A stretch of DNA of 64,000 bases from positions 191,501 through 255,500 of the forward strand of contig JAAOOA010000623.1 of the NCBI GenBank assembly GCA_012861695.1, in the 5' to 3' direction. Made by a program: the position numbers and the translations under genes. The notes under the pieces are model-generated. The model worked only from the letters and a program-made list of their open reading frames with translations, was not told the DNA's origin and did not search any database. The DNA is from Trematomus loennbergii. Lineage: Eukaryota > Chordata > Actinopteri > Perciformes > Nototheniidae. Positions 21,855 to 35,575 of this stretch are shown here, piece after piece (within the stretch, counting starts at the first letter, position 1; every line of letters begins with the position of its first letter).

Positions 21855-22070
21855 ATGGCGGAGAGAACGCGCTCCGAGGTGTGGTTCAACTTTACCTGTC
21901 TCGCTCGTTGCCTAAAGTGCAATAAGAGTTTAGCATGTCAGGGCGGTAACACGAGCAATTTCTCTAAACATTTAGCAAAAGTGCACCACATTCAGACGGA
22001 GAAATGCACCGGGTTCGACTGTCTCTCTAGTAGCTCTGTAGCCCCATCACGAGTAACGTTTCCACGTCAG
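21855..22070 (+). CDS. BED-type zinc-finger exon of hAT transposase
   Basis: ATG in GAGATGGCGG starts AERTRSEVWFNFTCLARCLK and continues CNKSLACQGGNTSNFSKHLA then KVHH. This is a BED finger (aromatic EVW..F, C-x2-C, H-x4-H), the DNA-binding N-terminus of hAT transposases and ZBED proteins. It ends at donor CGTCAG/GTATAT. The remaining exons are absent, so only the DNA-binding part could be made. Confidence 0.8.
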
Positions 22071-22379
22071 GTATATTATGTATGCTAGCAGCAACACACG
22101 GAGCTAACTCAATGATTCAAACATGGGTTAATGATTAGAGGTAACTGAGTTATTTAGTTTGTTAAAGTTTCAGCTATTCTGTTCACAGTTCTGTCATCAG
22201 GTTATTTAATATGATTTGTTAAAACGTTGCTGTTTCTGTTGATGTGAAATATTATGTATTTCATTTAAATAAAAAGCAATGTTAGTTTTGTTCACAATTT
22301 GTTAATTTTCATTTAATCGTTTATTTGAATAGGGACAATGCACATTAATGAACACTTTATAGACCCTCCAGAAAAACGC

Positions 22380-22467
22380 GGGCTAAAATCCTTGATTATG
22401 CGGGCTAAAATCCTTGATTATGCGGGCTAAAATCCTTGATTATGCGGGCTAAAATCCTTGATTATGC
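22380..22467 (+). repeat. 22-bp tandem repeat, four units
   Basis: GGGCTAAAATCCTTGATTAT plus GC repeated four times, nearly perfect, just inside the left terminus of the third-level element. Confidence 0.95.
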
Positions 22468-22696
22468 GATTAAACATGCGGGGGTTTTATGTGATTTTAT
22501 GCGGTGAAGTTGCGAAATATGCGGAAATATGCGAAATATGCGGGAAGCGGAAAAAAGGTGATTCTTCTCCCACACCCTGTTACTAGGCTACTACTGAATG
22601 AAAGTGAGCCCTTTTAAAGAGTTCCTATGATAAACAAGCATACTAGAAGCAAGCTACATCACAAAGTGTTATTTATGTATTATGGGCTATTTTAAT

Positions 22697-22796
<100 letters not shown>

Positions 22797-22873
22797 CTCC
22801 ACCTCATTCTGTTTTCATTTACTCGTTCGTTATCTGACCAGCTTGTAGGCTACTCACCAATCTTGTAGGCTAC

Positions 22874-23077
22874 TCACCTCATTTCTTGTAGCCTCGAAAG
22901 GGTTTTGGAGGTTGATGCCTCGGTGAACGCGAGTTGTTTGGCTTTCTTGTCCGCAGCAGCAGAAAGCATTTTCGAATGTTTGAATGAATCAAAGTGGGTC
23001 GTCACCGTCGATTTTATCTTATGCTCCAACACACAGTTGCACGGGGTGCAGAATAGTTTCCCCCCACTTTCGTGCAA
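22874..23077 (-). pseudogene. CGGBP1-like U1/C2H2 finger frame in a transposon
   Basis: The minus-strand frame reads GKLFCTPCNCVLEHKIKSTV then THFDSFKHSK, a single zinc finger of the CGGBP1-like type that occurs as the N-terminal DNA-binding part of some hAT-related transposases. The frame is short and the catalytic part is absent. Confidence 0.6.
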
Positions 23078-23530
23078 GACATCAGAGTACTGCTTTGCCC
23101 GGTCTTTAGCAGAAATGTTCGTCGGTAAATGAGATGTATTCGATTTTTTGATCTTGGTGTGTTCTCTCTCGAGTTCACTTTTTTTTCCTCAAATTTGTGT
23201 GGAAAAATGCGGGGATTATGCGCCCTTTTAATAAATATGCACCCTTTTACAAATCTGCGCCATTTTGCTGATTATGCGGTAAATTATGCGATCGCATAAT
23301 CGCGTTTTCTGGAGGGTCTAACTTTAGACAAATAATGCTTCAAGTGTAAATATGCCGGATTTTAGCTTTGAGCTAATTTCCATCCGTAGTCCCTGACATA
23401 CAACATATAGTTAGTTTATCTCATTTTTCTCTCCAAAAGAACCGATAAGAGTACCGTTAAAAGACCGGACCGATAAGCGGTATCGATAAAAGTAGTAGTA
23501 CCGTTAAAACCTTAACGATACCCATCCCTA

Positions 23531-24300
23531 ATCTGCAGTTCTGCTGGTGCCTGCATGAGGGGGTGAAAGGGAACGAGTGTGCTGATAAATGAGCAAAAAG
23601 TGCACTTCAAAAGGAAATAACATTACAGTTCAACTTGGAGAAGGAGAAGGAAAAGCAGTCATTAAGAAGAAAGGGATGGAGATCTGGCAGAAAAGGTGGG
23701 AGAAAGACCAGAAAGGCAAAGAGTATCATAAAGTTCAAAAGACAATCACAATTAATATTTATAAAGAAAGAAACAGAAGGGAGGAAATCATGATAGCTAG
23801 ACTCAGACTGGATCACACAGCATTGAATGGTACGCTGTATATCATGGGGAAAAGTGACAGTGACAAGTGTAGGAGCTGTGGAGTTAAAGAACATGTGGAA
23901 CATATCTTGTTACATTGGGTCATCTATAAAGCTGGAAGAGGACAACTAAAGGCTAAAGTTTTAGAGGCAGAGAGGGAATGGAGTGTGGTTGGTATTCTGG
24001 GAACAGAAGGAGTGAGAGCTACCAGAAAGGCACTGTTTACCTTTCTGAGGGAAACTGGGGTAGGAAAAATAATTAACATTAGGTCAGGAAAGATCATAGA
24101 TTTTTATTTTGTTTTTTTATTTATTTTATGTTTTTTGTTGATTTATTTATTTTTTGTTTAGATCATAGATAGATACGTCCATGAGAGATGGAATGATATG
24201 ATGATTCAATCACACTCATGTACAGTAGGTGGCGGTATACCTTTAAAGTTCTTTGCAATCCGCCAAAAACCGAGAGAAGTCGAAGAAGAGGTGAGTGGAT
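23531..24300 (+). mobile_element. LINE (Nimb/I-like), 3' part
   Basis: It continues the LINE from 21514. 23589-24161 encodes EIWQKRWEKDQKGKEYHKVQ, then MIARLRLDHTALNGTLYIMG and a CRSCGVKEHVEHILLHW zinc knuckle (C-x2-C-x4-H-x4-H type), the C-terminal end after RNase H. The tail has GTAGGTGGCGGTATACCTTT and a short GAAGAAGAG end. Confidence 0.85.
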
Positions 24301-24309
24301 TAGACACCC

Positions 24310-24702
24310 GGGGTGTTTCTCAATCGCGAGTACGCTTGCTTGGTAGCACATGTCTGCCGAGCATCTTGCTTCAGAAGCGAGGCAAGAATACTTCCTGGCA
24401 TTCGAAAAACGAAGTGTGGAACACGCTAGCAAGTGTGCAGGTGTGCGTCATATGAGAGGCCACACCTTACATCTTCCGCCACAGATTTGGGGAAATTGGT
24501 CCGTGCGCAAAGCATTGTGGGGATTTTAAGACCGCAAAGTCTACTCATGTGCAGACTCGATATTTCTCCAAACGGAGTACGGGGCTCGGTAGATTTCCAA
24601 GTATACTGGAGATTGGAACAGTACTTCGGCGGCACTCGATGACGTAGTATGCTTGAAATAGTGGCTCTGAAGCAGCTTTACTCGAGATTGAGAAACACCC
24701 CC
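24310..24702. mobile_element. MITE with GGGTGTTTCTCAATC termini
   Basis: GGGGTGTTTCTCAATCGCGAG on the left is mirrored by CTCGAGATTGAGAAACACCCC on the right. No coding capacity. Superfamily not determined. Confidence 0.75.
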
Positions 24703-25100
24703 GGGCCCTTTCTCATGTCATCAAATGTCCCTCCTCGACTCCTCGACTCCTCGGTCCTCCGGTAGTGACCCGGAAATGAATTTTAGCGCGCCATGTTGAA
24801 GGACATCTCATTTCTCTAAATGCACATCGAGGACCGAGCATCGAGCGTCGAGGAGGCTCTCTGGAGGAGCTATAACCGAGGATACACTGATGGGTCCTCC
24901 ACGGTCCTCCACGGCTCCTTCGTGGATGCATTTCCGGCAACAGAGATGTTTCAAAGAGTCGTGACGCACGGCCGGACTTATCTTAGCCAATGACAGCTCT
25001 GCATGCATCCCCCGGATATTATTGTATTAACTGCTTTCATCGCGACGCGATGTTTACAGTGAGAACAGCTGTGAGGTCCGTGCAGAAAGCAGAGCAGACG
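24703..25100. repeat. GAGGAGTCGAGG-rich dispersed repeat
   Basis: Contains CTCCTCGACTCCTCGACTCC and a partly inverted counterpart (ATCGAGCGTCGAGGAGG), suggesting a second MITE abutting the first. Ends not resolved. Confidence 0.4.
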
Positions 25101-25112
25101 TTCCGTTACGGA

Positions 25113-25674
25113 ACGTCTACACAGCAGCGTTAAAAAAATCTTGAAACGCTTCTGCCCATTCACTTTGAATGGGGTGACGTCACTTTCCCTCACTTTTCGC
25201 CGAAATGGATTGTGGGCAGGCGAGCGGAGATTTTCAGGATTTTGAGGATTCAAAGTTGAACAATGTTCAACTTTTGAGGCTGAGGTGGAAGCGTCAGCCA
25301 ATCAAATCCCGTGTACGCAAATCTGACAGTTCAAGCTCTAGCCAATCAAACGGCGTGTATGCTGGGAGAGACACCGCAGGTCATTTCCTCATATTCCAAA
25401 AAATGGAGGAGAAATTAGCGGTAGCGAATCAATCACCCGGTGCTTTATGACCAGACCTACCGGGATATAAACCGGAGGAGCCAGGCATGGAGGGAGGTGG
25501 CAGAGACAGTGGTAGGTTTTCGCCTGTTTTGGGGAGTTTATATCCAGTTTACTTCGGGCTTTGTTGCTTCGTATGTCGCGGGCGGGAGATTCATGTGATT
25601 GGTTGCTCGCAAAAAATCCTCAAGCTTCAGATACGTCCACCTCCAAGATTTTTTTAACGCTGCTGTGTAGACGT
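25113..25674. mobile_element. MITE with 31-bp perfect terminal inverted repeats
   Basis: ACGTCTACACAGCAGCGTTA plus the next 11 bases (25113-25143) is exactly inverted at 25644-25674. A 21-bp near-palindrome, GACGTTCCGT-T-ACGGAACGTC, directly precedes the left end. The interior has no protein homology that I can see. Confidence 0.88.
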
Positions 25675-25962
25675 ACCGTACTGACAATATGATTACACAC
25701 AACACAATTAACAATAGATATTTTAAACAATATTGCGTGCACTCAATCTAGCAAAAACAAAGCTGTTTCAAATCAATGTGTCTGTGTATGTCTGATGTAA
25801 ACAAAAGCATAACCTTTAGGATGTGTGTTCGTTTGTGAGGCTTGTAGCCCTCACAAGAAGTTATCTTATTTAACACAACAGCTGTAATCTTGGAAGAAAG
25901 AGACTCACAAAAAAACCTAAAATGTGTGACAAAAATAGTCTCAAATTATCTTTAAATAAAGG

Positions 25963-26095
25963 CTAAAAGCCATCGGATAAGAGCTAAAGTCTAAAAGCTA
26001 TCGGCTAACAGCTGAAGTCTAACAGCTATCGTCTAAAAGCTATCGTCTAAAAGCTATCGGCTAACAGCTAACGGCTAACAGCTACAGTTATTATT
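25963..26095. repeat. Degenerate 14-bp tandem repeat
   Basis: About nine units of the type CTAAAAGCTATCGG / CTAACAGCTATCGT with substitutions. Confidence 0.85.
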
Positions 26096-27500
26096 CTAGT
26101 TCGGCTCTGAGTAACAGTTTATTTGTAATGTTATAGTTATTTATTACACCAGTTGTCTTTAAGACAGTTTGAGTTGTTGTGTTGGTGCTCTTTACCATAG
26201 ATATGGTTTTAAATATATGCTAACTAGCTTATTAGCATCGCCACTCACCGTGACGTAGCATTTTTCCCATTGAAATGAATGGGGTTCTTCAGTTAGCAGC
26301 TAACGCTAAGCTAAGCGACGGTTTAGCTCATTAAAATATATAAATATATATACTTTATTTAAATAATGATTTATCTTAAACTGGGAAATGATTGTGTCAC
26401 AGCAGAAGTGTTTTCAGGCATTACACGAGTTAAACATATTTAAAAGATGCAATAAGATATAATAAAAATGAAGCATTAGCAGCAAGTTTACACACAGGAC
26501 ACATGACTAGAGTATCTAAAGAATACACAATATACAGAAAATACTGTATACATGGAGTACATTAAACAGTCTCACTTGCTAATGTTTGCTTTCTGTGTTA
26601 ACTTAGTGATAGTTAATGACACAGATAGCGTTATAACCGTGGTTCAAACAACCATTAATGTCATTTTCTATGTGAATAAAGTCATTTTAATGAAATAAAA
26701 GTGAACAAACTGTGAGCTGTAAATTAGAATGTAAGTTGCTACACAGATTATGAAGAATTATATCTAAATATTTGTATTATATTAATAATAATTTAATAAT
26801 AACTTTTTATCGTAATGATTAAAGTCATTTGCATGTAACGTTAATAACTATCTGACCTTTCTACAATTTTCTCCTCTGCTTAGCATCACATTGACTAAAT
26901 TGATCAATTTGGAACATGTTTACGTCACAGCAGCATAAGACAAGGCACTGCACATAATGTGATAAAACACTAAATATAAGCAATATAAGTGTGTGTCTTT
27001 TATTCTCATTCAGGTGGAGGAAATACCTTAATTACTTTCTCTAACATTATTTATCCCACAGTATACTCATAAGTTATATGCATACCGTTTAGTTAACGCT
27101 CCCTTTTTACCTTCAGCATATTGTTTTAGTACGGTAACTCTTCTTTATTACCGTTAGCATACTGGTTTCTGTTAGGTAACTCCTTTATGTTACAGGATGA
27201 ATCCTCAGTTTATTGACTTGTTGTTTCTAGTCTCCTCCTGACTGACAGAGTCCTGGAGCTGTGAGTTTCTCCTCTTCAGTGAAGCAGCTTTATTACTGTC
27301 TCCTATTGTCGCAGACAAAGTAGCATTAAATGGAAATACTCAAGTAAAGTAAAAGTACCTCTAAATAGTACTTAAGTACAGTACTTGAGTAAATGTACTT
27401 AGTTACTTCTCACCTCTTATGAACCTACGAAGTAGCTGTAGATTAGTTTTGTTGTGTCTGTCGGTTGCATTGAGTTGTCTTGTTTTGTGTCAGCTGTAGT
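26096..27500. other. AT-rich sequence upstream of the zinc-finger gene
   Basis: Long AT-rich stretch. A repeat end AAGTACTTGAGTAAATGTAC (27375-27410) belongs to a common fish MITE. GTCCTGGAGCTGTGAGTTTC (27249-27268) looks like an untranslated exon end with donor, possibly of the gene at 27518. Confidence 0.4.
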
Positions 27501-27517
27501 TGTGTTGATTATTTCAG

Positions 27518-27576
27518 AGACCCAGCCGGAGAAGGAGAGCAGCATGGAGGAGAACAAGGAGACCCCTGGAGCTCAG
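27518..27576 (+). CDS. C2H2 zinc-finger gene, copy B, upstream coding exon
   Basis: Acceptor GTTGATTATTTCAG and donor GCTCAG/GTCAGT bound a 59-nt exon with ATG at 27544. It encodes MEENKETPGAQ and leaves in phase 0, which matches the finger exon at 28934 (KPKGRERRHSC). Bases before the ATG are also open (TQPEKESS), so the true start could be further upstream. This short acidic leader is typical of fish zinc-finger genes without a KRAB box. Confidence 0.75.
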
Positions 27577-28330
27577 GTCAGTGTGCACTTCATCACAATA
27601 TATTCCTAATTCCAGCGTTTCCGCCAGGCGGGCGTCTTGCCGTCATTTGACGCCCTTATTCAGCTCGGAACGCCCTGAACTCGAGCCGAGGGCGTCCAAA
27701 AGAGTTTTTATCGCTTGAAATGACGAAAAGGACAAGGACATCCCTCTGTTGGAGGGGCAAAGGAGTCTGGTGGGATTCTTTTCGGAGTATTGAAGATCGT
27801 TTCCCCGACATCGGCGGTCATCCAATAACGAAGAGCACAGATGGCTTGGTGTATTCGTAAGAGGCCGATCGCATTGTAGCTCTAGCATAGCCTCGCGGCT
27901 GTATTGGGGCTCCTCGCCATACCTGTTCGTGCTGTCACTCAGGTGTGTCTTGGAAAGTTGTATGGCCAGACATGGTCTGCAGAAGGCAAATGTAATCCAC
28001 AGGATCAAAAGCATGGTCTCTCAAAATGACGTTTCATAAAGACACGACAAAGTTTAGACAATAATTAGACCAAAAAAAACACAAGACGAATGGAGCATAC
28101 TGAGACTCGCGGTGACAGGATGCCGTCTCCCTCTGTCTCCTGTATACCAGAGGTGGGAGTAAGTCATACATGTGCAAGTCCCAAGTTACTGGGGTGAGAG
28201 TCAAGCAAGTCAAGTCATACGAGTTTACCCCAGTTTCCGCATTTAAATCAGTTAAAAGCCAGTGGTTATGAAAACTAGAGTTTTATTTTCCACAGTAACA
28301 ACAATGGAGAGTGGGGCTCTGAAATCATAA

Positions 28331-28564
<234 letters not shown>

Positions 28565-28933
28565 TGTGAGATACTGTGAGAGTCACAGACATGAATACAT
28601 AGGTCAAGGCAGACTGGTTCACAGACTCTCCTGTTTTGCCGATCCGGTGCTTGAACAAATAACTCTACACCCCTACACAAGTCGAGTCTTTTTATCAATG
28701 TTAGTCAAGCAAGTCTCAAGTAAAAAAATATGCGACTCAAATCATGTGACTCGAGTCCCCCACCTCTGGTATATACTGTGGTTAGAATGTTGCTGTATCA
28801 AATATAACCCAAACAGTTGATAAGTAGTATTTTGTTAACTCAAGGTTTATACTAAGTGAGTTTTTATTGTGTTAACTTGTGTATTCATGCTTTTTAGATT
28901 GACTTTCTCTCTTTCTCTGTCCGTCTGTTCTAG

Positions 28934-29904
<971 letters not shown>

Positions 29905-30813
29905 TGAGAGCCAAGCTAGCTGTTTCCTCCTCCTGATGTCCTGAGAGCTGTAGTTATATAGTCTCATTCAAATAAAGCTTATTTCATTCAAATGTGTCTT
30001 TTCTTCAGTGAGATATCTTTATGGATTTCCTTATGACTTGAGAGTCTGATTTTAAAAGTGGTTTAATATTTCTGAGTCTGACTCAAGCAACTTAAATGTT
30101 TGCTTTTGGGCAAAGTCATCTGAACATTGTGTACTGTGCAAGTAATGTGGCACTCTACCTTTGTCCCTATATTTAGATAAACAAATTAATCCCCATTATT
30201 GCATTTAATAATTCATATTTCACGACTCACTGTTACTGTAGCACTGACCACTGTATAAAGTGCATTCAATTGAAAACACCATAGTGTTACAGTTAAATGA
30301 TGTACAATTATAAATACAATTATGTACATAAAAGTATTTACATATAATAAATAGATAATTAACGCCTACAATATCAGAGAAATTAGAATGTAACAATTGC
30401 ACTGATGGCTCTGTGTGTTTTTTGTCACCAATATTATATTTTAGTTTGCACTGCCTCCACGGCTATGGTTATTATCATGATAAGAACTGCTCTGTATTCC
30501 TAAAGTTTGACCTTTCTGGCAAAATATTAAATTGATTCAGTATAAATGATGGCAACAGCATAACTAAGGTAAACACAGGTAAAAAAGCTCAAGTGGATAC
30601 AAATCAGATGCATGAAACACATTCACTTTTGTAGATCCCAGGATTTATTTGTCATCAGCAGGTATGAATCAAATGTTAGGGTATCAATGACTTCTTGTAA
30701 ACTAACATTTGTTATGCAAGTCAACAACAACAACGAGATCTCACTCCACAGCAACAACATAAACACAGGTAAAAAAGCTCAAGTGGATACAAATCAGATG
30801 TACAATTATGTAC

Positions 30814-30985
30814 AGGGAGGCTGTGGCGCAGTGCGTTGGTGTTGGGATCAGGGAGCACAGGTTCAAACCCCACTGCAGTCAGCATGTCGTTGTGTCCCTG
30901 GGCAAGACACTTCACCCCACAGTATTGAGTATGTAAGTCGCTTTGGATGAAAGCGTCTAACAAGTAACATGTCATGTAATGTACA
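30814..30985 (+). repeat. tRNA-derived SINE with L2-type tail
   Basis: Box A (TGGCGCAGTGCGTTGG) and box B (GGTTCAAACCC) at tRNA spacing give an internal RNA polymerase III promoter. The body and tail GTCGCTTTGGATGAAAGCG with ATGTAATGTA match LINE-mobilised fish SINEs. Copy A has lost the box A half. Confidence 0.85.
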
Positions 30986-31084
30986 TAAAAGTATTTACAC
31001 TTTTTACATTAATGACGTACATATGAATGAAAACTATTTACAATATACATCAAATATAAAAGTCGACATGAAAATAAACTTCTG

Positions 31085-31347
31085 TTGTTCATTGCACTAA
31101 TGTCCTGTTGTGCTGGTGCGTAGGGAATGCCCATCTTCACGCGCTGTATCACAGCAGCATCGACAAGGTTGTGCCGTTTAGTGCGGCAGTACAGGGTGTT
31201 GCCCCAGTGCGTTCTGTACAGCTGGTTGAACTTCTGCTGCTGTTTGTCGTGGTCCTCCACTGCATTCCAGGCAGCCAGGATCGCGTTCCTCTGCTCGGTG
31301 ACAAGGGACAGCTTGTCATCTGAGCTTGAGAAATGCTTATCTGCAAC
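31085..31347 (-). pseudogene. Unrecognised multicopy gene fragment (copy B)
   Basis: The minus-strand acceptor GTTATTCCAG (exon base 31347) opens a frame with DKHFSSSDDKLSLVTEQRNA, ILAAWNAVEDHDKQQQKFNQ and AVIQRVKMG. It corresponds to 3313-3522 in copy A. Here the proline-rich continuation is deleted and the frame runs into AT-rich sequence. Domain unknown; hydrophilic, probably helical. Confidence 0.45.
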
Positions 31348-31624
31348 CTGGAATAACACGTAGGACAATTTTGAAGCGTACCATATTTGTATGCATAGGC
31401 CAATTGAAAGGATTAATGTTCATATTTGACATGTTCTATTTCAAGAGGATTAATTTGCTTTTAATTCTAACTGCTTTCCAGTTCCTACGCTTTTTGAAAT
31501 TGTGCTTTTATTGCTTTTTATTATTAGACGTGTATATTATTGTTATTATTAATGAAAGCGACTGCACTTGTGTACCTGGGATCATGTGAGGCAGAGACTT
31601 GTATTGTATGTCTATTAACTTAAC

Positions 31625-31720
31625 ATGATCATATGAAGGTGTGCCTCGGAAATACTTGTTTACTTAAATGGTGATCAAACTGTTTTGAGACCCACTGAGA
31701 TAACTAACTAAAAGTTAACT
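31625..31720 (+). repeat. hAT interior fragment
   Basis: ATGATCATATGAAGGTGTGC and GAGACCCACTGAGATAACT are shared with 15199-15295 inside the hAT element at 14739-15760. Confidence 0.8.
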
Positions 31721-34030
31721 ACATTGTAAAAAAAAAATGTTTTTTTACAGTTTATCCCCAAAATAATTACAGTTTTTTATTCTATTTCATAATTACAGAA
31801 AATCATATTCAATTTACAAGAATAAACGGTTTATTGAAATGTGTCATGTATTTTAACAAAAAAAAACTGTAGAAATGGAATACATTATTGATCTGTTTTT
31901 TAGCAGTTTTTAAATGCGAATTTAACTAAACTAACCGTAAAAATGATTTTCTGTTGGCAAAATTAGCTGCATTTTCTGTAATTTTACTAAAAAATACTTT
32001 TGTTATGGCTATATATAACTGTCAAATACATAACAAATACTGTTAATACTCATTTAAAAAATGTATAATTGCAAGAAAATATATGAGTAAAGAAAGAAAT
32101 ATTTAGTAATTTTGCTTAATTTAACCACTACTTTACATTGATAAACTGAAAAAACACAGGTATTGACTATCCTATTATAGTAAAAAAAAATACATTTTAA
32201 CACATTTTGACTTTCACTTTATTGCTACATTTGTATTAATTTGAAGATTTAATTGTTAAATATGTGAATTTCATGTTATAAAAACTGTGTAAAACCATAG
32301 AGTTAAAAAAAACTGACTGTTAGCATGTTGGGTGCGAATTCCTACCAGAGCACAATTCAGATATAAAATGATACTATAACCCACCAGTAACAGCCTGTGG
32401 GTTATATAGGAGACATTTGGCTATGCCATGATACATCTATAAACTAGCTCATAGCTGTCAGCATTCACTGCAGGCAAACCTAATGTGACCATTCACTTAT
32501 GATTTCTAAGTAGAAGAAGAAGAAGAAGAAGAAGAAGATATCATGTATTCATCACTCAGAGGGGAATGTCTTCCCCTCTCTGTTGTGTTTAAACACATTA
32601 CACACACATATACTGTACATGCACAAACACACAGAGCATATACATGCACAAACACAACCACATGCGGATAGGAGAGGGGATCGCAGAGAGGCTGCCAGAT
32701 AGCCGGCGCCAGGGAGCAGTTTTGGTGTTCGGTGCGTTCACAGCCCAAGTAACATTGACCTGCTGATCTCTTTCAACACAAGAAAAAGCTGTGCCAATTT
32801 CTGACATCATTTAGCTTTTCAGATGATCAGAGACGCGAAGCTACCGCAAAGTCACTTGTGCAGCTAACGGTGATTGGCAGACAGTATGCAAAAAACATAT
32901 TGAGTTTCACTCTAAGTAAAAATGAAAGGATCTAGAAGTTAAATAACATTAGCATCTTCCCCTAGGCCTTATCACACTAGCATGTACAATTTAGCCCATA
33001 ACATTGAACATGCACTAAGCAGCCACTCTGAATATCAAAACCGTGTTAGCAGTTAGTGCTACCACTATGCTAAATTGGTATTAGCATTGCAATTACAGTA
33101 AAACGAACAATGTTGTCCTTTTAGACGTCTAATAATATCCAACTATTCAATGCATCACATTGAAAGAATAGGCCTTCACCAAAGCATGTTGACAAAGCTA
33201 GTAGCTACAGCGAAATACATTTACAATCCAAGTCAATTAACTTAAATATGTATTGTGATAATGTCCCACACAGCTAGTTGGTTACAACAATCTACAGTGA
33301 TGTCACAGGGATTTCAGGCAGCAGGTAGTTGAAGGTTAAGTACATAAATTCACTTGTTAATCCATTTGCTATGGCTACAACTGCCTCGTGGAACAACAAA
33401 GATTTATTTTCTGTTTGTTTAATATAGGAATGCATCTTTGTCTATCACACTTTGCTTCTGTAGATCTCCCATCTGACTTTATTGTGAGCTTGTGTTTTCA
33501 AAAAGTAAATTGAGCATGTTTTATGAGACTGAACAGTCTCATGGGGTATTGGACTCTCTTAAAACCCAGGTAGGTGCAGAATAGGTTTCTCAAAAATAAA
33601 GCAAACAGGAAGGCAGTACTATGCATGACTAAAAATGATATGTACACGTTGATTAATACCTACTTAACTTGTACTTGGGACAGGACTGCAAAGTACAGAT
33701 GGGATATTCCTGATCATAATCAAACTTATATAAATGTGCACCAACATTAGTTATCAGTGTTCTCTATTCTCAATTTAAAAGAATAAACTGACAATAAAGA
33801 AGTCTTATAACATATTTTGCTTGTGTCTTTGGAAGGCCTTCAGTGTTTGTTTTATTATTTATCAACTAGTTACATTGTCATTTTGTAAATTAAGAAAATA
33901 AAATCCAAAGAATTAAACAATTATAATTGCAATGTAAATAGTTTGCACCCCATTTTTTTACTTTTAAATTAATCTTTATGGTGTGGCGTTACCAATTCTT
34001 AAAATAATACAAGGATTGGATGTTCATCAA
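31721..34030. other. AT-rich intergenic sequence
   Basis: Starts with a T/A-rich ACAGTTT repeat (31725-32300) related in style to 39050-39606. Contains a (GAA)n tract at 32512-32538 and an alternating TG/CA-like patch at 32590-32660. No exon recognised. Confidence 0.5.
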
Positions 34031-34049
34031 AGGATTTTCAGGGCAATCG

Positions 34050-34197
34050 ATTTGCAGCCAATCAGAGACGAGACTTCTGCTGCACTTACCCATCATGCTT
34101 TGAGGCACTGATACTACAGAGACCACTCAGTTAGCACGCAGGAGGTGAAGAGCACTGCACGTGGCGCGCCCAGAGGAGAGGAATCAGCACTTTCAGA
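34050..34197 (+). promoter_or_regulatory. Candidate promoter and non-coding first exon
   Basis: GCAGCCAATCAGAG (CCAAT box) is followed by GC-richer sequence and a good donor TTTCAGAG/GTAACG at 34197. It lies upstream of the exons at 36429 and 37285 on the same strand, so it may be their first exon. Inference only. Confidence 0.4.
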
Positions 34198-34726
34198 GGT
34201 AACGGTAAAAACTATTTATCAACGGATTCAAAACACTCAAGACTTAAAACATTGCAAACGTCAAAGTCCTAGCTATGGTATACATTTTGTTTAACGACCG
34301 AAAACAAAGTAATGTTAGCTAACGTTACCATAGCTAGGTAGCAGCTAGCTAGCTACGGTAGCAGCTAGCTACCATGCTTTGAAATTGAGCTGTTCTATGC
34401 CGTCATTATGCAGGGTGTTACTTTTTAATTTTTAATGGTGCTCGAGTGGCTGAGCTGATGTGCAGTGAATGTTTCAGAGTTACTTTTTCGCAATATTATT
34501 TAATAAATAGTTTAGCTAGCTAACTAGCATACATTGTCACTAACTCCTAATGTTAGCTCAATCCTTAGTTTTATAATCGATTTTTTTGTGGGCATAATGT
34601 TACACACAATGCACATTATCCATATCTTTTAAATCCTATGTTAAGGCTATAATCAGAGGTGGGAGAAGTTCTCTGATCTTGTACTTGAATAAGAGTAGAA
34701 GTACTCAGGTCTTATACTTGAAGTGG

Positions 34727-35575
34727 CAGAGTTCCCGTTAGAATATTTTTTTGCCGGTCAACATGTCCGTTAAAGTTTAAATCTTCCGGACAAAATGAGA
34801 AAAGTGCCGGTCAAAGGTCTTATTTATTGAGCTTTTAAACAAATTGATATGATTCGATATTAAACAAACTAATTCTAGTAGATTAACTACATTATTCAAA
34901 AGTGTACAGTAATTTATAACACGGGAATAATAAACGGAGCGCTCTCTCTCCCTCTCCTGACAGCCCGTCAGTATCATGCAGCTCGCGGATCCAGTAATGA
35001 GCAACCCAGTAAAACTAAACATATCTATAACTAGTTTAGGTAGTTTGAGAGGTAATTAAAATAGCTACGTGATATTCTAACCTGAAGTGTGTGTTTTGCC
35101 GCTCACCGCTGCAGGATCATGCAGAGCTGGGTGTCGACTCGTCAGCAGCAGCTGATCTCTTGCTCCGGTCAGATTAGACTTCACTCGCGTTTATGTCCAT
35201 ATCGATCAGATCTAGCTGGTTCTAGCTAATGATATGACTACCTGCTTATTAAAAGACACCTAAACAATAAGCGTCGCTATGCAACCGGGTGAGGCCGCAA
35301 AGTATAGCGCAGCATTATGCATTTGTTTACATGCCCACCGGAACCCCGAGGCATTGCCAACAGATCAACGCACAATCAACCCATACAGGACACTCTTTCT
35401 CCACATTAAATGTTAGACATTAGAATTGACTATTCTTGTCTGTCACATACTATTCTTGTCTGTCACATAAGTGGCGCAACTGATGCGGTATTGTGCTAAA
35501 GGGAAATTATTTTGACCGGAGAGATTTCGATTTGCCGGTCTTCAGCATATTTTACCGGTCATAACGGGAACTCTG
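34727..35575. mobile_element. hAT-like element with 14-bp perfect TIRs
   Basis: CAGAGTTCCCGTTA begins the element and its exact reverse complement ends it. AGTGG flanks both sides (34722-34726, 35576-35580), a 5-bp duplication; 5-6 bp duplications are known for minor hAT lineages. 849 bp, no transposase visible. It is itself inside an AAGTAGAAGTACTC-type fish repeat. Confidence 0.85.

Noticed and set aside
21581..21922. Minus-strand frame of 113 codons inside the hAT element
   Set aside because: It overlaps the BED-finger exon on the other strand, which has clear homology.
22380..22467. Evenly spaced short repeats resembling a CRISPR array
   Set aside because: Units are directly abutting with no spacers and lie inside a eukaryotic transposon.
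30814..30870. tRNA gene on the basis of box A and box B
   Set aside because: The structure continues into a LINE-type tail and cannot fold as a full cloverleaf; it is a SINE. The same applies to 62130-62194.
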